A DNA stretch of 64,000 nucleotides from Kolteria novifilia (GCA_007748055.1 CP036279.1:4154001-4218000); one strand, 5' to 3'. Shown: positions 25,484 through 34,876, numbered from the stretch's first letter. Notes: generated from the sequence alone by a model not told the origin. Numbers and translations: made by a program.

Positions 25484-26503
25484 CTATCCCCGTCGCTTTT
25501 GGTACTTCGCGATTTCCGGCTCGGGAACGGTTTCGAGCAACCGACGGATGACGTCGTCGGGCGAGATTCCTTCCGCCGACGCTTGGAAGTTGGTGCTGAT
25601 GCGATGCCGTAGGACCGGAATGGCCACCTTGCGAATGTCGTCGATCGCCACCGTGAAGCGGCCATCCATCGCGGCGATCGCCTTGCCTCCCATGATCAAG
25701 TTCTGACCCGCACGCGGGCCGGCTCCCCAATCAACCATTTCCTTGACGATCTCCGAGGCCTCGGCACTGTTGGGTCGGGTCGATCGCACCAAGCGGGCGA
25801 CATACTTGATCACCTGGTCGCTGGTCGGCACGCTCTGGACGAGCTTTTGCAGATTGAGGATCGCCCGGCTGCTGAGAACTTTCTCGACGCTGGCCGTCTC
25901 CCCCTTGGTCGTGGCCGAGAGAATCTTCTCCTCTTCCGCGAGCGTCGGGTAGTCGATCTTCACGTTGAACATGAAGCGGTCGAGTTGAGCTTCGGGAAGC
26001 GGGTAGGTTCCTTCCTGCTCGATCGGGTTCTGCGTCGCGATGACAAAAAACGGCTCGGGGAGCTTGTAGGTCGTCTGCCCGACCGTCACTTCCCGTTCCT
26101 GCATCGCTTGCAGCAGAGCCGCTTGAGTCTTCGGAGGCGTACGGTTGATTTCATCGGCGAGGACCAGGTTCGCGAAGATCGGCCCCTGCACGAAACGAAA
26201 CTCGCGCTGGCCCTGCTCGTTCTCCTCGAGCACGTTGGTGCCGATGATGTCGCTCGGCATCAAGTCGGGGGTGAACTGGACCCGTTTGAACGCCAAGTCG
26301 AGAATGCGGCTGATCGAGCTGACGATTAGGGTCTTCGCGAGTCCCGGCACGCCGACCAAGAGGCAATGTCCCCGCGTGAAGATCGCCGCGAGGATTTGAT
26401 CGACGACTTCATTCTGACCAACGATGACTTTGCCGAGTTGCTCGAGAAGGTTCTTGCGACTTTCGGCGAACTCGTCCAACGCCTTGCGAATCGGGTCCGC
26501 CAC
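25484..26503 (-). CDS. MoxR-family AAA+ ATPase
   Basis: The GTG at 26503 with GGAGG 4 nt upstream is preferred and gives 339 residues. An open frame continues to 26878 but shows no conservation. AAA+ motifs are present: GQNEVVDQILAAIFTRGHCLLVGVPGLAKT (Walker A, G-x-P-G-x-A-K-T), LVLADEINRTPPKTQAALLQAMQEREVTVG (Walker B and MoxR loop), FVIATQNPIEQEGTYPLPEAQLDRF (sensor 1 and arginine region), and a lid with DWGAGPRAGQNLIMGGKAIA. MoxR ATPases are chaperone-like and usually work with VWA proteins on enzyme maturation or cell-envelope stress. Its stop is only 2 bp from the stop of the convergent HisD-like gene. No DUF58/VWA gene adjoins it, which is unusual. Confidence 0.9.
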   Translation of the reverse strand: MADPIRKALDEFAESRKNLLEQLGKVIVGQNEVVDQILAAIFTRGHCLLVGVPGLAKTLIVSSISRILDLAFKRVQFTPDLMPSDIIGTNVLEENEQGQREFRFVQGPIFANLVLADEINRTPPKTQAALLQAMQEREVTVGQTTYKLPEPFFVIATQNPIEQEGTYPLPEAQLDRFMFNVKIDYPTLAEEEKILSATTKGETASVEKVLSSRAILNLQKLVQSVPTSDQVIKYVARLVRSTRPNSAEASEIVKEMVDWGAGPRAGQNLIMGGKAIAAMDGRFTVAIDDIRKVAIPVLRHRISTNFQASAEGISPDDVIRRLLETVPEPEIAKYQKRRG

Positions 26504-26916
26504 GCGGCCTCCAGCTCTTGCGAATGTTCGACGTCTCGATCGAAGGGAGATCGAGGAAGATGCCCACGGCTCTCCCCGCGCCGACGCCCCTTCGACGAAC
26601 GAAGCGACATCGGAGGCGAACCGGCACGCATTGTAGAACGGGACCGCAGGGAGTGCAACGGAGACGACACGCCCCTCGAGGCCCTCGTGAAGCGTTCGCC
26701 ACGTTCCACCGGCCACCTCGTTCGGATGAGAGTTGGGGATGACCGGCGCCGGCTCGGTCTCTTCTACGCGCCACTCCCATGTCTCTTGTGGGATGCCATC
26801 CGCTCCCCGTCTGAAAGTCTGGTGAAGAGAGAGCGGGAACCCCAACGGAGCTTGCCATCGCCCGCGCTTCGCCCTCAACAGGCAATTGACGCAAGCGGAC
26901 CATTCGAGAACCGGAC
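26504..26916. other. Intergenic region between divergent genes, no gene recognised
   Basis: This stretch separates the MoxR gene (minus) from the decayed transporter gene (plus). The open frame upstream of the MoxR start has no recognisable sequence. Promoters for both directions are expected but I cannot point to one. Confidence 0.4.
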
Positions 26917-27587
26917 GTGATCTTCACCCTTGACTCGCTGTTTCAAGTTCGATCCGACGAGCGGGTGACGTTCGTCCGCTCCTTTCTGCTGTTTTTCTGT
27001 TTGATCGGGGCCAGTGTCGCGGTGGGACGCACCGTCGCGTACACGATATTTCTCAGTAAGCTCAGCCCGCGACTCTTCCCAATCCTGTTCATTCTCTCGG
27101 CGGGCATCGGCGTGGTTACCACCCTGCTCTACGCGCGCTTCCTCTCACGCCTGCGCCTCGATCGCCTCATCAGTTGCACCTACTTCCTGCTGGGCATCGC
27201 TTTTCTGTCGATCTGGTTCGCACAGCGCGCCGACGCGAACGACTTCTACCTGCTCATGACTCTCGTGCTCCTGGTCGACGTGGCGCTGAACCTCGGCACG
27301 CTCCAGTTCTGGTCGCTGAGGAGCGATCCGAGTCCGCGTCCTTCGGCTACGCGTTTCCCGATACCAAGGTCGCCACCACCACGGCGATCGCGACGGAGGA
27401 TACCCTCTGACTCGGACTCGACCGGCAAGCCTTCAAGGAACTGCTCGAGTCCAACCCCGAAATCGCCACGGAAGTGATCCGAACGCTCACCTGGCTCCAC
27501 GAAAACCTTGAGAGTCAGCACCTCAAGCGATGCAAGCCGGGCGTCGTCGCGGCCCCGGCGCGGACCGGAGGTGGTGGCGTCCAATAG
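26917..27587 (+). pseudogene. Remnant of a membrane transporter fused to a cyclic-nucleotide-binding domain
   Basis: Residues 1-130 from 26917 look like the first four helices of an MFS or ATP/ADP-translocase-like carrier (RSFLLFFCLIGASVAVGRTVAYTIFL, LFPILFILSAGIGVVTTLLYARF). After TLQFWSL the sequence jumps, in a different frame, to the end of a cNMP-binding domain: VATTTAIATEDTL, a TGA stop at 27408-27410, then in the same frame LGLDRQAFKELLESNPEIA and TEVIRTL, ending with TAG at 27585. The rest of the carrier and most of the cNMP domain are missing. A large internal deletion, a frame change and a stop codon mark it as a pseudogene. The carrier identity is tentative, and the cNMP part is clearer. 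Confidence 0.7.
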
Positions 27588-28166
27588 CTACAGGTGAACG
27601 CCGGTGCGTTGCGAGAGAAGTTCGCGGTAGGAGCTCTTGAGAAGCGACGCCTCGGTGATGCCGAACCAATCGCGCAGCTTGACGAGAAGCTCTTTTCCCT
27701 CGGCCTCCGTTTGATCCGGACTCAAAACCGCCTCGAACTCGATGAAATCTCCGAGCCCCTCGACTTGATCGAGATGAATGCGAACGTTGCGCCAGAGCCA
27801 TACCTCTCGGCATTTGCTCACGACGATCTCGAGCCCCAGCCCATGTTCGAGGATGCGCAAGCCCCGCTCAGGATCGGCGATGGGACGGAGCCAGTAGCGA
27901 CTCGTCTTCTCGCCAGCCTCATCGGGACGGACGTACCAGATCAGCCACGTCTCGCGTTCGTCGATGTCTCGGACTTTCAATCGTCCGACCGGCGACCGAA
28001 AGTAGCGATCGCGCTGACGCTCGACGGAGGCCAAGTTGGCGTCGAGTTTCCGCGCCAACTCGCGCGCCTCCCCCAAGTCGTCGAGCGAGGCCTTGAGTTC
28101 CACGTTGCGGTTTGGACCAGCTCCTGTCTCGCTGGAAAAGGCGTGGTCTCGCGGCATCTGGATCAT
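27588..28166 (-). CDS. CYTH-domain protein (second in window)
   Basis: The protein has 192 residues. The CYTH signature is RNVELKASL at about residue 20, followed by ERQRDRYFRSP, TWLIWYVRPDEAGEKTSRYWLRPI and RIHLDQVEGLGDFIEFEAVLS, ending with LLKSSYREL. This is the CYTH tunnel fold that acts on triphosphates or nucleotides. The protein is only distantly similar to the CyaB-like protein at 19982 and more like the thiamine-triphosphatase-type branch. Its stop abuts the end of the transporter pseudogene (27587/27588), so the decay ran up to but not into this gene. Confidence 0.75.
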   Translation of the reverse strand: MIQMPRDHAFSSETGAGPNRNVELKASLDDLGEARELARKLDANLASVERQRDRYFRSPVGRLKVRDIDERETWLIWYVRPDEAGEKTSRYWLRPIADPERGLRILEHGLGLEIVVSKCREVWLWRNVRIHLDQVEGLGDFIEFEAVLSPDQTEAEGKELLVKLRDWFGITEASLLKSSYRELLSQRTGVHL

Positions 28167-28379
28167 TGACGACCGCTCCCAGTGTCGGTGTATTTCCCGT
28201 CTACTCTCGCGCGATCGGTTCGCCGATCGCGCGGAACGCGCTCAAGCGCCAAGGCACGCTCTCGTTCATCCTCGGCCCCCGCCGCGGAGAACCGAGTCGC
28301 CCCCCTTCGGCGCGATCGCGTTGTACAATCTCCTGGTCAACGCCAAGTCTGTCGCGCGCAGCCGAGGAAACGCGTCTTC

Positions 28380-29384
28380 ATGAAGGTTATGCTCTTTCCC
28401 GAGGTCGATTCGGAACGACTCGCCCAGCTCAAGTCCCACGTGGGGCCCGGCGATCGCCTCGTCAACGTCGCCGACGAGGACCGCGCGTGCGAGGAGATCG
28501 TCGATGCCGACGCGTTGATTGGACGGATCACGCCGAGAATGCTCAGGGCCGCTGGCCGGCTCCGCTGGGTCCAAGCTCCGACGGCGAGTCTCGAACACTA
28601 CCTTTTTCCGGAGCTGATCGACCACCCCTGCTTGGTCACGAACATGCGTGGGCTCTTCTCCGATGTCATCGCCGATCAGGTCTTCGGCTACCTTCTCTGC
28701 TTCACGCGAAACCTTCATCAGTACATCCGTCAACAACTCTCCGCCCGGTGGGCTCCCATCGGCGGGGAGGACGCCCGCGTCTCCTTCGCCACGGGGCCCG
28801 CGTACGTCGGTCCGATCGAGCGAGCGCATCGCTGTCTCAGCGATCTGACGATGGGAATCGTCGGGATGGGAGCGATCGGGTTGGAGATCGCGCGACGCGC
28901 GACCAGCTTTCAGATGCGCGTCGTCGCGGCCGATCCGCGACCGATGGTGCCGAGCGAGGATGTCGCGTGGGTCGTCGCGCCCGACAAGCTCGAGTTGCTC
29001 CTCGCCGAAAGTGACGTCGTCGTGATCGCCGCGCCGCACACCCCCGAGACCGAGGGATTGTTTCGTCGTCCCCAGTTCGAACGTATGAAGCGTTCCGCGT
29101 ACCTCATCAACATCGGCCGAGGAGCGATCGTCGACCTGAACGACCTCACCGATGCCTTGGAGGAGGAACTCATCGCCGGCGCGGGCCTCGACGTCTTCGA
29201 GGTGGAGCCCCTTCCCAGCGATCATCCGCTTTGGCGATTGCCCAACGCCATCATCACACCCCACGTCGCGGGCTACTCACCGAGAATCGCCGAGCGACAT
29301 CTCGCGGTGCTGATCGAGAACATCAGTCGGTTTGGACGCGACGAGCCGCTGATCAACCTCGTCGATAAGAAGACCTGGTGCTAG
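28380..29384 (+). CDS. D-isomer-specific 2-hydroxyacid dehydrogenase
   Basis: The ATG at 28380, with GAGGAAA 9-10 nt before it, gives 334 residues. The ORF is open upstream to 28182 but that part is not family-like. The NAD(P) site is MGIVGMGAIGLEIARRA. The catalytic Arg is in LINIGRGAIVD, the Glu in GLDVFEVEPLP, and the His in ITPHVAGYSP. The substrate-side domain (residues 1-100) has DALIGRITPRMLRAAGRLRWVQAPTAS. The exact hydroxyacid cannot be read. It is 37 bp upstream of the purU-like gene and probably shares its transcript. Confidence 0.88.
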   Translation: MKVMLFPEVDSERLAQLKSHVGPGDRLVNVADEDRACEEIVDADALIGRITPRMLRAAGRLRWVQAPTASLEHYLFPELIDHPCLVTNMRGLFSDVIADQVFGYLLCFTRNLHQYIRQQLSARWAPIGGEDARVSFATGPAYVGPIERAHRCLSDLTMGIVGMGAIGLEIARRATSFQMRVVAADPRPMVPSEDVAWVVAPDKLELLLAESDVVVIAAPHTPETEGLFRRPQFERMKRSAYLINIGRGAIVDLNDLTDALEEELIAGAGLDVFEVEPLPSDHPLWRLPNAIITPHVAGYSPRIAERHLAVLIENISRFGRDEPLINLVDKKTWC

Positions 29385-29421
29385 CAGCCCGTTGATTCAT
29401 TCGCGGAGTGAACGAGATTCC

Positions 29422-30294
29422 ATGCAGGTCATTATCACCGCGCTGGGGCCCGACAACAGAGGCCTCGCGGATCCCATCGTGCACGAAGTCACCTCGCACG
29501 GCGCCAACATCGCCGAAATCCAGATGTACGACCACGACCGAGCCCGCGTCTTCGCGATGCTCACCCGGTTCGACTGGCCGTCATCCGCGGGATCCGTGGA
29601 CGAATTGCGGCAACGCATGGACGACATCGGCAAGGAGAAAGGCCTCACGATTCGGACGTGGTGCCGGGATTTTCCACAGCGGACCGCGCGCGTGGCGATC
29701 TGCACCACCCATCGCCCCGAACCGGCTCGCGCGATACTCGAGACGATTCGCACCGGACGACTTGCGGCCGAAGCGGTCGTGATGATTGGCAACCGCGAGA
29801 GTTGCCGCCCCCTGGCCACCGAGTTCGACCTCCCTTGGGAGATGATCGGAGATGAGGAAGGCGTCCCCAACAACCAACGCCTCGCCGAGCTCATCGACTC
29901 CTACCAAGCCGACTACATCGTCCTCGCGAGGTACATGCGCGTCCTGCCCCCAGACATCTGCTGGCAATTCGGCGGCGGCCGGATCATCAATCTCCACCAC
30001 GGCCTTCTCCCAGCTTTCCCCGGCGCCCGTCCCTACCACGACGCGCACACCCACCGCATGCTGACTTACGGCGCCACCGTCCACTTCGTGGTTCCCGAAC
30101 TCGACGCCGGCAACCAGATCATTCAGCAGGAGACTTTCACGGTCTCGCCGGGAACTTCCCTCGCGGAGATCCTTCGCATCGGGCAGACCGTCAACGAGCC
30201 GAATTGCCTCGTTTCAGGCCTCGCGCGCGTGCTCGATCGAGAGGTCGAGCTCCACTTCCATCGAATTGTCGCGGTGAGAAACGGAAGAAGGTAG
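29422..30294 (+). CDS. purU: Formyltetrahydrofolate deformylase-like (ACT plus formyltransferase domains)
   Basis: The protein has 290 residues. An N-terminal ACT domain (VIITALGPDNRGLADPIVHEVTSHGANIAEIQM) precedes a formyltransferase-fold domain with RVAICTTHRPEPARAIL, the catalytic-region strand IINLHHGLLPAFPGARPYHDAH, and YGATVHFVVPELDAGNQIIQQE, which holds the Asp equivalent of GART Asp144. PurU hydrolyses 10-formyl-THF to formate and THF. The family's usual N-H-H motif reads N-L-H-H here, which is normal for the family. The gene lies downstream of the D-hydroxyacid dehydrogenase gene. The start is at the ATG that begins the ACT strand. Confidence 0.85.
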   Translation: MQVIITALGPDNRGLADPIVHEVTSHGANIAEIQMYDHDRARVFAMLTRFDWPSSAGSVDELRQRMDDIGKEKGLTIRTWCRDFPQRTARVAICTTHRPEPARAILETIRTGRLAAEAVVMIGNRESCRPLATEFDLPWEMIGDEEGVPNNQRLAELIDSYQADYIVLARYMRVLPPDICWQFGGGRIINLHHGLLPAFPGARPYHDAHTHRMLTYGATVHFVVPELDAGNQIIQQETFTVSPGTSLAEILRIGQTVNEPNCLVSGLARVLDREVELHFHRIVAVRNGRR

Positions 30295-30339
30295 AGCCTA
30301 TCGCTTGCTCGCCCTTTTAGTGAGTGAAGCCAGCGTTGG

Positions 30340-31023
30340 TCACAGGTCCTCCATGGACAAATGCCGAGTCTTCCCCTTCTGGCTGGCTTGCCAAATTGTT
30401 CCCGAGTCGACGTCCAAGCAGGACAACCAGCCGTTTCCACATGCCCAAGTGTCGATGCAGATAGCGTTTCCGTTGAAACGAGGGCGTCCCGACTTCTGCG
30501 AAGTGTGCCCGCAGACCATGATCTTACCCGACTGATGCAGCGGCGGATCGTTGAACGACTCCCAGTAAAGCGTCTCCTCGGACTGCTCGGCGAGGGGGAG
30601 CTTGGGGTCGGCATTGGCGTGGACGAAGAAATGCGTCTCGGTTTCGAAATAGGGCAATAGGCGTCTCTTGAGAAACTCCCAGTGCTCCTTGGGAATGTCG
30701 GCCAGTCGGGCCGAGTTCCCTTTCGACGACGAGTAGGACTTGAGGGTGGCGCCGCCGCCGACGGTCATCAACTCGCGAAGCCCCGACTTCCCCTTGCGCG
30801 CCCTAAGCATGCGGACGTCGTGGTTTCCGCGCAGCGGCTTGAGGTCATACTTCTCCTCGAGTTGGAGCAGCCATTCGAGCACGGCCCGGGTATCGGGGCC
30901 GCGATTGCCATAATCTCCAAGAGTGATGATCACATCATCGTCGCGCAGCTCAACGAAGTCGCACAGCGTCCGCAGCGCTCGATAACATCCGTGTATATCG
31001 CCGATGGCAAGGTGACGGGGCAA
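30340..31023 (-). CDS. PPP-family serine/threonine phosphatase (metallophosphoesterase)
   Basis: The protein has 227 residues and a TTG start with GAGG about 9 nt upstream. The three PPP signatures are present: GDIHG at residue 8, GDYGNRG at about 36, and RGNHD near 64, plus the late metal His in VCGHTSQKSG. The second signature has Asn where GDxxDRG normally has Asp, which could alter activity. The protein is likely cytoplasmic, since it has no signal sequence. It is close to the bacterial PrpA/B and ApaH-like group, and protein or dinucleotide substrates are both possible. Confidence 0.85.
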   Translation of the reverse strand: MPRHLAIGDIHGCYRALRTLCDFVELRDDDVIITLGDYGNRGPDTRAVLEWLLQLEEKYDLKPLRGNHDVRMLRARKGKSGLRELMTVGGGATLKSYSSSKGNSARLADIPKEHWEFLKRRLLPYFETETHFFVHANADPKLPLAEQSEETLYWESFNDPPLHQSGKIMVCGHTSQKSGRPRFNGNAICIDTWACGNGWLSCLDVDSGTIWQASQKGKTRHLSMEDL

Positions 31024-31097
31024 GGGACGTCCTCGGATTCTCGTTAAACCTACAGCTAGACCTTCTTCGATGACCAGTCGTCGCGAACTCGTGTTAT

Positions 31098-31976
31098 CTA
31101 GGGGCGGCGTACCAATCGCAGAACGCGGGGAAGGATGTCGAAGGCGAGCGGCGTCCCACCGAAGATCTCACCATCGACGTTAAACATCATTTGTGGATCC
31201 GATTCGATCCGAAGGGAACGGCAGCGGCGGCGAATGAGCCGTTCGCTCTCTTCATGAACTCCGGCCAGCACCATAGGAACCAGTACCGCCAAGTCCGGAA
31301 GTGCGACGTCGGGAAATAGCAACACGTCAAAATATCCATCGTCGAGCTTGGCCGACGGCGCGATCGGGATGCCTCCCGCCACGTGCGTTCCGTTGGCCAC
31401 CACCACGTTCAGCAGAGACGCTTCCATCGGTTCCTCGTCCGCAACGACGCGGCACCGGAACGCTTCGATCTCCGCCAACGATTCGACCGCCGACTTCATG
31501 TAGGCCAGCGGTCCCCAAAAGGTCTTCGACTCGCTGGTCAGCTTCTCGCCGACCATCGGTCCAAAACCTCCCGCCGAAACGTTTAGCACAAAACGCGACG
31601 TTTCTCCATGCACATGCACCACATCCGTCGGCAATGATGGTTGGTCGCACGCAAACGTCACCGCATCAAGCAGTTGCGGCGGCAGCCCGAGACACCGCGC
31701 CAGATCGTTCCCCGTCCCCATGGGGAGAATCCCCATCTCGACGCGGTCGAACCCGTCCGCAAGCCCATTGAGGACTTCATTTACCGTTCCGTCGCCGCCG
31801 GCGGCGAAGACGCGGTCCGCTCCCTCCTCAACCGCTTCGCGAGCCAGTCGCTCGGCATCTCCGGGAGCTTCGCTCATCACGACCGAGAGGTCACCCATGC
31901 ACGCGCACGCCGCCTCGACTTCTTCTCGCGAAGTCCCTCCACCCGCGTTGGAATTGACGATGACAACTGTCTTCAT
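31098..31976 (-). CDS. Diacylglycerol kinase-family lipid kinase (YegS/DagK-like)
   Basis: The ATG at 31976 gives 292 residues. An ATG at 31991 would add five. The catalytic domain has VVIVNSNAGGG, then RVFAAGGDGTVNEVLNGLA (the GGDGT nucleotide loop) and GILPMGTGNDLARCLGLP. The C-terminal beta-sandwich has VANGTHVAGGIPIAPSAKLDDGYFDV and ends MMFNVDGEIFGGTPL, typical for this family. It phosphorylates a membrane lipid such as diacylglycerol at the cytoplasmic membrane surface. It stands alone, convergent with nothing and followed by the PPP gene on the same strand after 74 bp. Confidence 0.9.
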   Translation of the reverse strand: MKTVVIVNSNAGGGTSREEVEAACACMGDLSVVMSEAPGDAERLAREAVEEGADRVFAAGGDGTVNEVLNGLADGFDRVEMGILPMGTGNDLARCLGLPPQLLDAVTFACDQPSLPTDVVHVHGETSRFVLNVSAGGFGPMVGEKLTSESKTFWGPLAYMKSAVESLAEIEAFRCRVVADEEPMEASLLNVVVANGTHVAGGIPIAPSAKLDDGYFDVLLFPDVALPDLAVLVPMVLAGVHEESERLIRRRCRSLRIESDPQMMFNVDGEIFGGTPLAFDILPRVLRLVRRP

Positions 31977-32805
31977 GACTCGGTCCGACATCCATCGGTC
32001 ACTCGCGAGAACGTTCTACAAAGTTCGTCCGACTCGCTCATGAAAGGTTGTGAAAAGATCCTGTTTAGGCACTGTCGCACGGGGCCGCTCTCCCAGGAGA
32101 CGGCTCTCCCCAAATCCTGGGACTCGCGCGACGGCGATCGCGCCGGGAATTCTCCCATCGGCTGACAGGATTCCGCATTCGAATTCCGCGCCATTCGCTC
32201 ACAAACCCTGTACGTCGATCCCCCGGGCAGGCGCAGCTAACTCCCGCGGTCGCGATCCACTCCTTTGGCCCACGTCGAAGGAGTTCCCTCTCCCCGCAAA
32301 CGATTCTCGGCCGAAGTGTGCCTGGTCGGCAATAGATCATCTTGGTCTGGCCTAGACCAATTTCAGCCTCCCTCAACCGTGGCCCCTCAGCAGGACCGTT
32401 CGGATTGCTCATTGCCGCCAAAACGGACGGGTGCCGTGGGCATGGGGAAGCCGCCTTTGATGCAGCACACTCCCGCACGATAGAGGAGATGAGGTTCCGG
32501 ACAACGAACTTGCCAATCAGGACCTCGCGGAGCGGTGATTCGCTGCCAAGACGAGAACGATCGGCGTTCGCCAAGCTCAAGGAGGGAAGTACGCGGGCGA
32601 ATCCATCATTTCGTCGCGATCTTCGACGCCGAGATTGGTCAAGTGGGACGTTCACGGCAAGCCACGAACCGATCAACGGACCGCGGAAAGATCTCTCGTT
32701 TGGCAAGGGAGTTGCATGATGGTCTCGGCGTTCACAGGCAGGAAATAACGCTGGCGCCTGACGCCGCCGGCACAAGAGACTCATATTCCGCGAAAGGACG
32801 ATGTG
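31977..32805. other. 829-bp gene-poor stretch, no gene recognised
   Basis: Several overlapping open frames exist on both strands, but none has a family-like sequence or a good ribosome-binding site. I saw no tRNA-like fold, no clear terminator and no repeat family. A Shine-Dalgarno AAAGGA at its right end belongs to the YqaE gene. Confidence 0.4.
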
Positions 32806-32997
32806 ATGACTGTTGGAGACTTTTTCCGAATCCTTCTGGCCGTGTTGCTTCCCCCGGTTGGAGTCTTCTTCCAGGTCGGCTTCGGAATCCACTTCTGGCT
32901 CAACATTCTCCTGACCCTCCTTGGCTACCTGCCAGGACTGGTCCACGCGATCTGGATCATCGCGACACGCGGTAACCTTTCCGCTCAAACGGCCTAG
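32806..32997 (+). CDS. YqaE/Pmp3 (UPF0057) small hydrophobic membrane protein
   Basis: The protein has 63 residues from the ATG at 32806 (a GTG at 32803 adds one), with AAGGA 7 nt upstream. Two transmembrane helices match the Pmp3 pattern: ILLAVLLPPVGVFFQVGFGIHFWLNILLTLLGYLPGLVHAIWII, including the P-P-V-G-V-F and GYLPG-x-x-HA-x-W motifs. Members stabilise membrane potential under salt, pH or temperature stress. It is the first gene of a same-strand run of membrane/stress genes (32.8-36.5 kb). Confidence 0.88.
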   Translation: MTVGDFFRILLAVLLPPVGVFFQVGFGIHFWLNILLTLLGYLPGLVHAIWIIATRGNLSAQTA

Positions 32998-33107
32998 TGC
33001 GATGTAGTGCGGGCCTTGGACGACTCGGGCAGACCCTGAGGACTCCGAGGTCCGCCACGCGAGAGAGGGCGAGTGTCGCCCGGAACGAAGTGTCGGGAGT
33101 ATGTGGG

Positions 33108-33875
33108 ATGACCAGCAACGCCGTGGCGATGAACCAGCAACAATCCGAGACTGTCGAACCCGACGCCACTTGCGAGGTTGACGAACCGGATGCGACGACC
33201 AACCCACATGATCCCGACAATACCGATCGCGATGCCGAGGAGAGTTCGGACCAGACCGACGACCAGGAGCGGAGCGGCTCCGACGAGAAACCGACCACGA
33301 TCAAGGGCGTCCTCGATCAACTCAAGCAGAGCGCCGAATCGTCCGACGACGAGAGTATCGATGCCGGCGACGTGCGCGATGCGTTCGGCGGTCGGGCTCA
33401 CGGACCGCTCCTTTTCATCCCCGCTCTCCTGGCACTGATTCCCATCATCGGCGGCATTCCCGGAGCATCCATCCTGACGGCAACGCTCATCATCTGCGTC
33501 GCCGTCCAAATGTTCATCGGTCAACAGGGGATCTGGCTGCCGAAGCGAGTGGCCGAGGCCTCGATCTCCACCGAGAAACTTATCAAGGCATGTGACAAGT
33601 CGAAGAGATATCTCGGGTGGCTCGACAAGCTGATCCATCACCGATTGGGATTCCTAACCAAATCTCCCTTCTCCTACGTGACGCCGATCATCTGCATCGC
33701 GCTTGCCCTGACGATGTTCCCCTTGGCGCTCGTTCCAGCTGGAGTCTCGGCCCCCGCGGCGGCGATCCTTCTCCTCTCGTTGGGCCTCGTCGGCGAGGAT
33801 GGTGTGATGATCCTACTCGGCTGGGCCGGCTCGATCGGCTGCCTCTGGCTTGCCTGGGCGTTCTTTCCCTTCTAA
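33108..33875 (+). CDS. ExoD-family membrane protein
   Basis: From the ATG at 33108 the protein has 255 residues. The N-terminal 65 residues are acidic and disordered (SETVEPDATCEVDEPDATT and onward), which is longer than in usual ExoD proteins. The ExoD domain then begins ESIDAGDVRDAFGGRAHGPLLFIPALLALIPIIGGIPGAS. It continues with GIWLPKRV, the helix SKRYLGWLDKLIHHRLGFL and several membrane helices. ExoD was named for exopolysaccharide defects and alkali sensitivity in rhizobia, and its molecular function is unknown. It lies 110 bp after the YqaE gene. Confidence 0.82.
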   Translation: MTSNAVAMNQQQSETVEPDATCEVDEPDATTNPHDPDNTDRDAEESSDQTDDQERSGSDEKPTTIKGVLDQLKQSAESSDDESIDAGDVRDAFGGRAHGPLLFIPALLALIPIIGGIPGASILTATLIICVAVQMFIGQQGIWLPKRVAEASISTEKLIKACDKSKRYLGWLDKLIHHRLGFLTKSPFSYVTPIICIALALTMFPLALVPAGVSAPAAAILLLSLGLVGEDGVMILLGWAGSIGCLWLAWAFFPF

Positions 33876-34363
33876 GAACCCCTCGTACGATCAAAGACTG
33901 TTGGACCGATCGACACGTGCCTCAGACCTCTCCGCCCTTCTCTATCTCGTGGATTCTCCTTTCCCCAACGTCTTCCCATCGGACCACGATCACGAAGCCA
34001 CCATCTTCGTTTGACAAGTACGCTGCGGTCGAGAACCTCGCGTCGCGCAGTGACCACGAACAGCGATTCGTCTTGAACCAATGCGATCGAATCCGAACCA
34101 GCCCGTTCCTCGTGAGAACATCTCCTCGACAAAAGGGATTAAGACGAACGAGGTGATCACCGCATCCACCAACAAAGGCTTTCCCCACAAGAGATCCCAA
34201 TCCTAAGAAGGTTCCGCCCCCCTCTAACCCCATGACGTCCAACGACGACAGTTCTGGCACGCCGCTTGCAACACAAGAAGAGAAAGCGATCGCGACGGAT
34301 CGCCAACGGAACATCACCCGTGACAATCGGCCAGGCAGGAACTGTATTCCAAGGAGAGACTCG
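33876..34363. other. 488-bp intergenic region, no gene recognised
   Basis: This lies between the ExoD gene and the YciF-like gene. Open frames exist (one joins the YciF frame from 34232) but carry no recognisable sequence. AAGGAGA at its right end is the Shine-Dalgarno of the next gene. Confidence 0.4.
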
Positions 34364-34876
34364 ATGGCCTTCTTCAGTAGCGTTTCCTTTCACACACTCG
34401 AAGACCTTTTCCACCACCAGTTGGAGGATCTCTACGATGCGAAGAAACGCCTCGCCGCAATCCTTCCGATCTTGGTCTCGGCCGTGTCGACCCGTTCTCT
34501 CCGAGAGATCTTCGGCCACCATCTCGTGGAAACAGAGAACCACATCTCCCAACTGGAAGTGATCTTCGCCTCGCTTGATCGCAAGCCGAAGCGTGAGACG
34601 TGTGATGCGATGAAGGGTCTTCTCACCGAAATGGATGAGATCCTCGACGCGAAGGGCGACGACAACGTTAGAGACGCCGCCCTCATCGCCGCCGCTCAGC
34701 GGATCGAGCACTACGAGATGGCGGGCTATGGGACGCTGCGAACCTTCGCTCGCCAGCTTGGTCACCACGAAGCTGCCGACATCTTCGAGAAGATTCTCGC
34801 CGCCGAGAAGAAGATGAACGCGAACCTCTCCGAGATCGCCGAATCCGCGGTCAACGTCGCGGCCTACTGTGGTTGA
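34364..34876 (+). CDS. DUF892/YciF-type ferritin-like stress protein
   Basis: The protein has 170 residues. AAGGAGA lies 6 nt before this ATG, while the longer frame from 34232 lacks such a site. The four-helix ferritin-like fold shows its metal ligands: LEDLFHHQLEDLYDAKKRL, HHLVETENHISQLEVIF, AALIAAAQRIEHYEMAGYGTL and HEAADIFEKILAAEKKMN. These give the repeated E-x(6)-Y and E-x-x-H patterns of YciF. YciE/YciF proteins are induced by osmotic and general stress, and their substrate is unknown. The protein is soluble. It is the third member of the membrane/stress gene run. Confidence 0.88.
   Translation: MAFFSSVSFHTLEDLFHHQLEDLYDAKKRLAAILPILVSAVSTRSLREIFGHHLVETENHISQLEVIFASLDRKPKRETCDAMKGLLTEMDEILDAKGDDNVRDAALIAAAQRIEHYEMAGYGTLRTFARQLGHHEAADIFEKILAAEKKMNANLSEIAESAVNVAAYCG

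Noticed and set aside
26504-26878. N-terminal extension of the MoxR protein
   Set aside because: The GTG at 26503 has a GGAGG site and starts where the family starts. The extra 125 residues show no conservation-like pattern.
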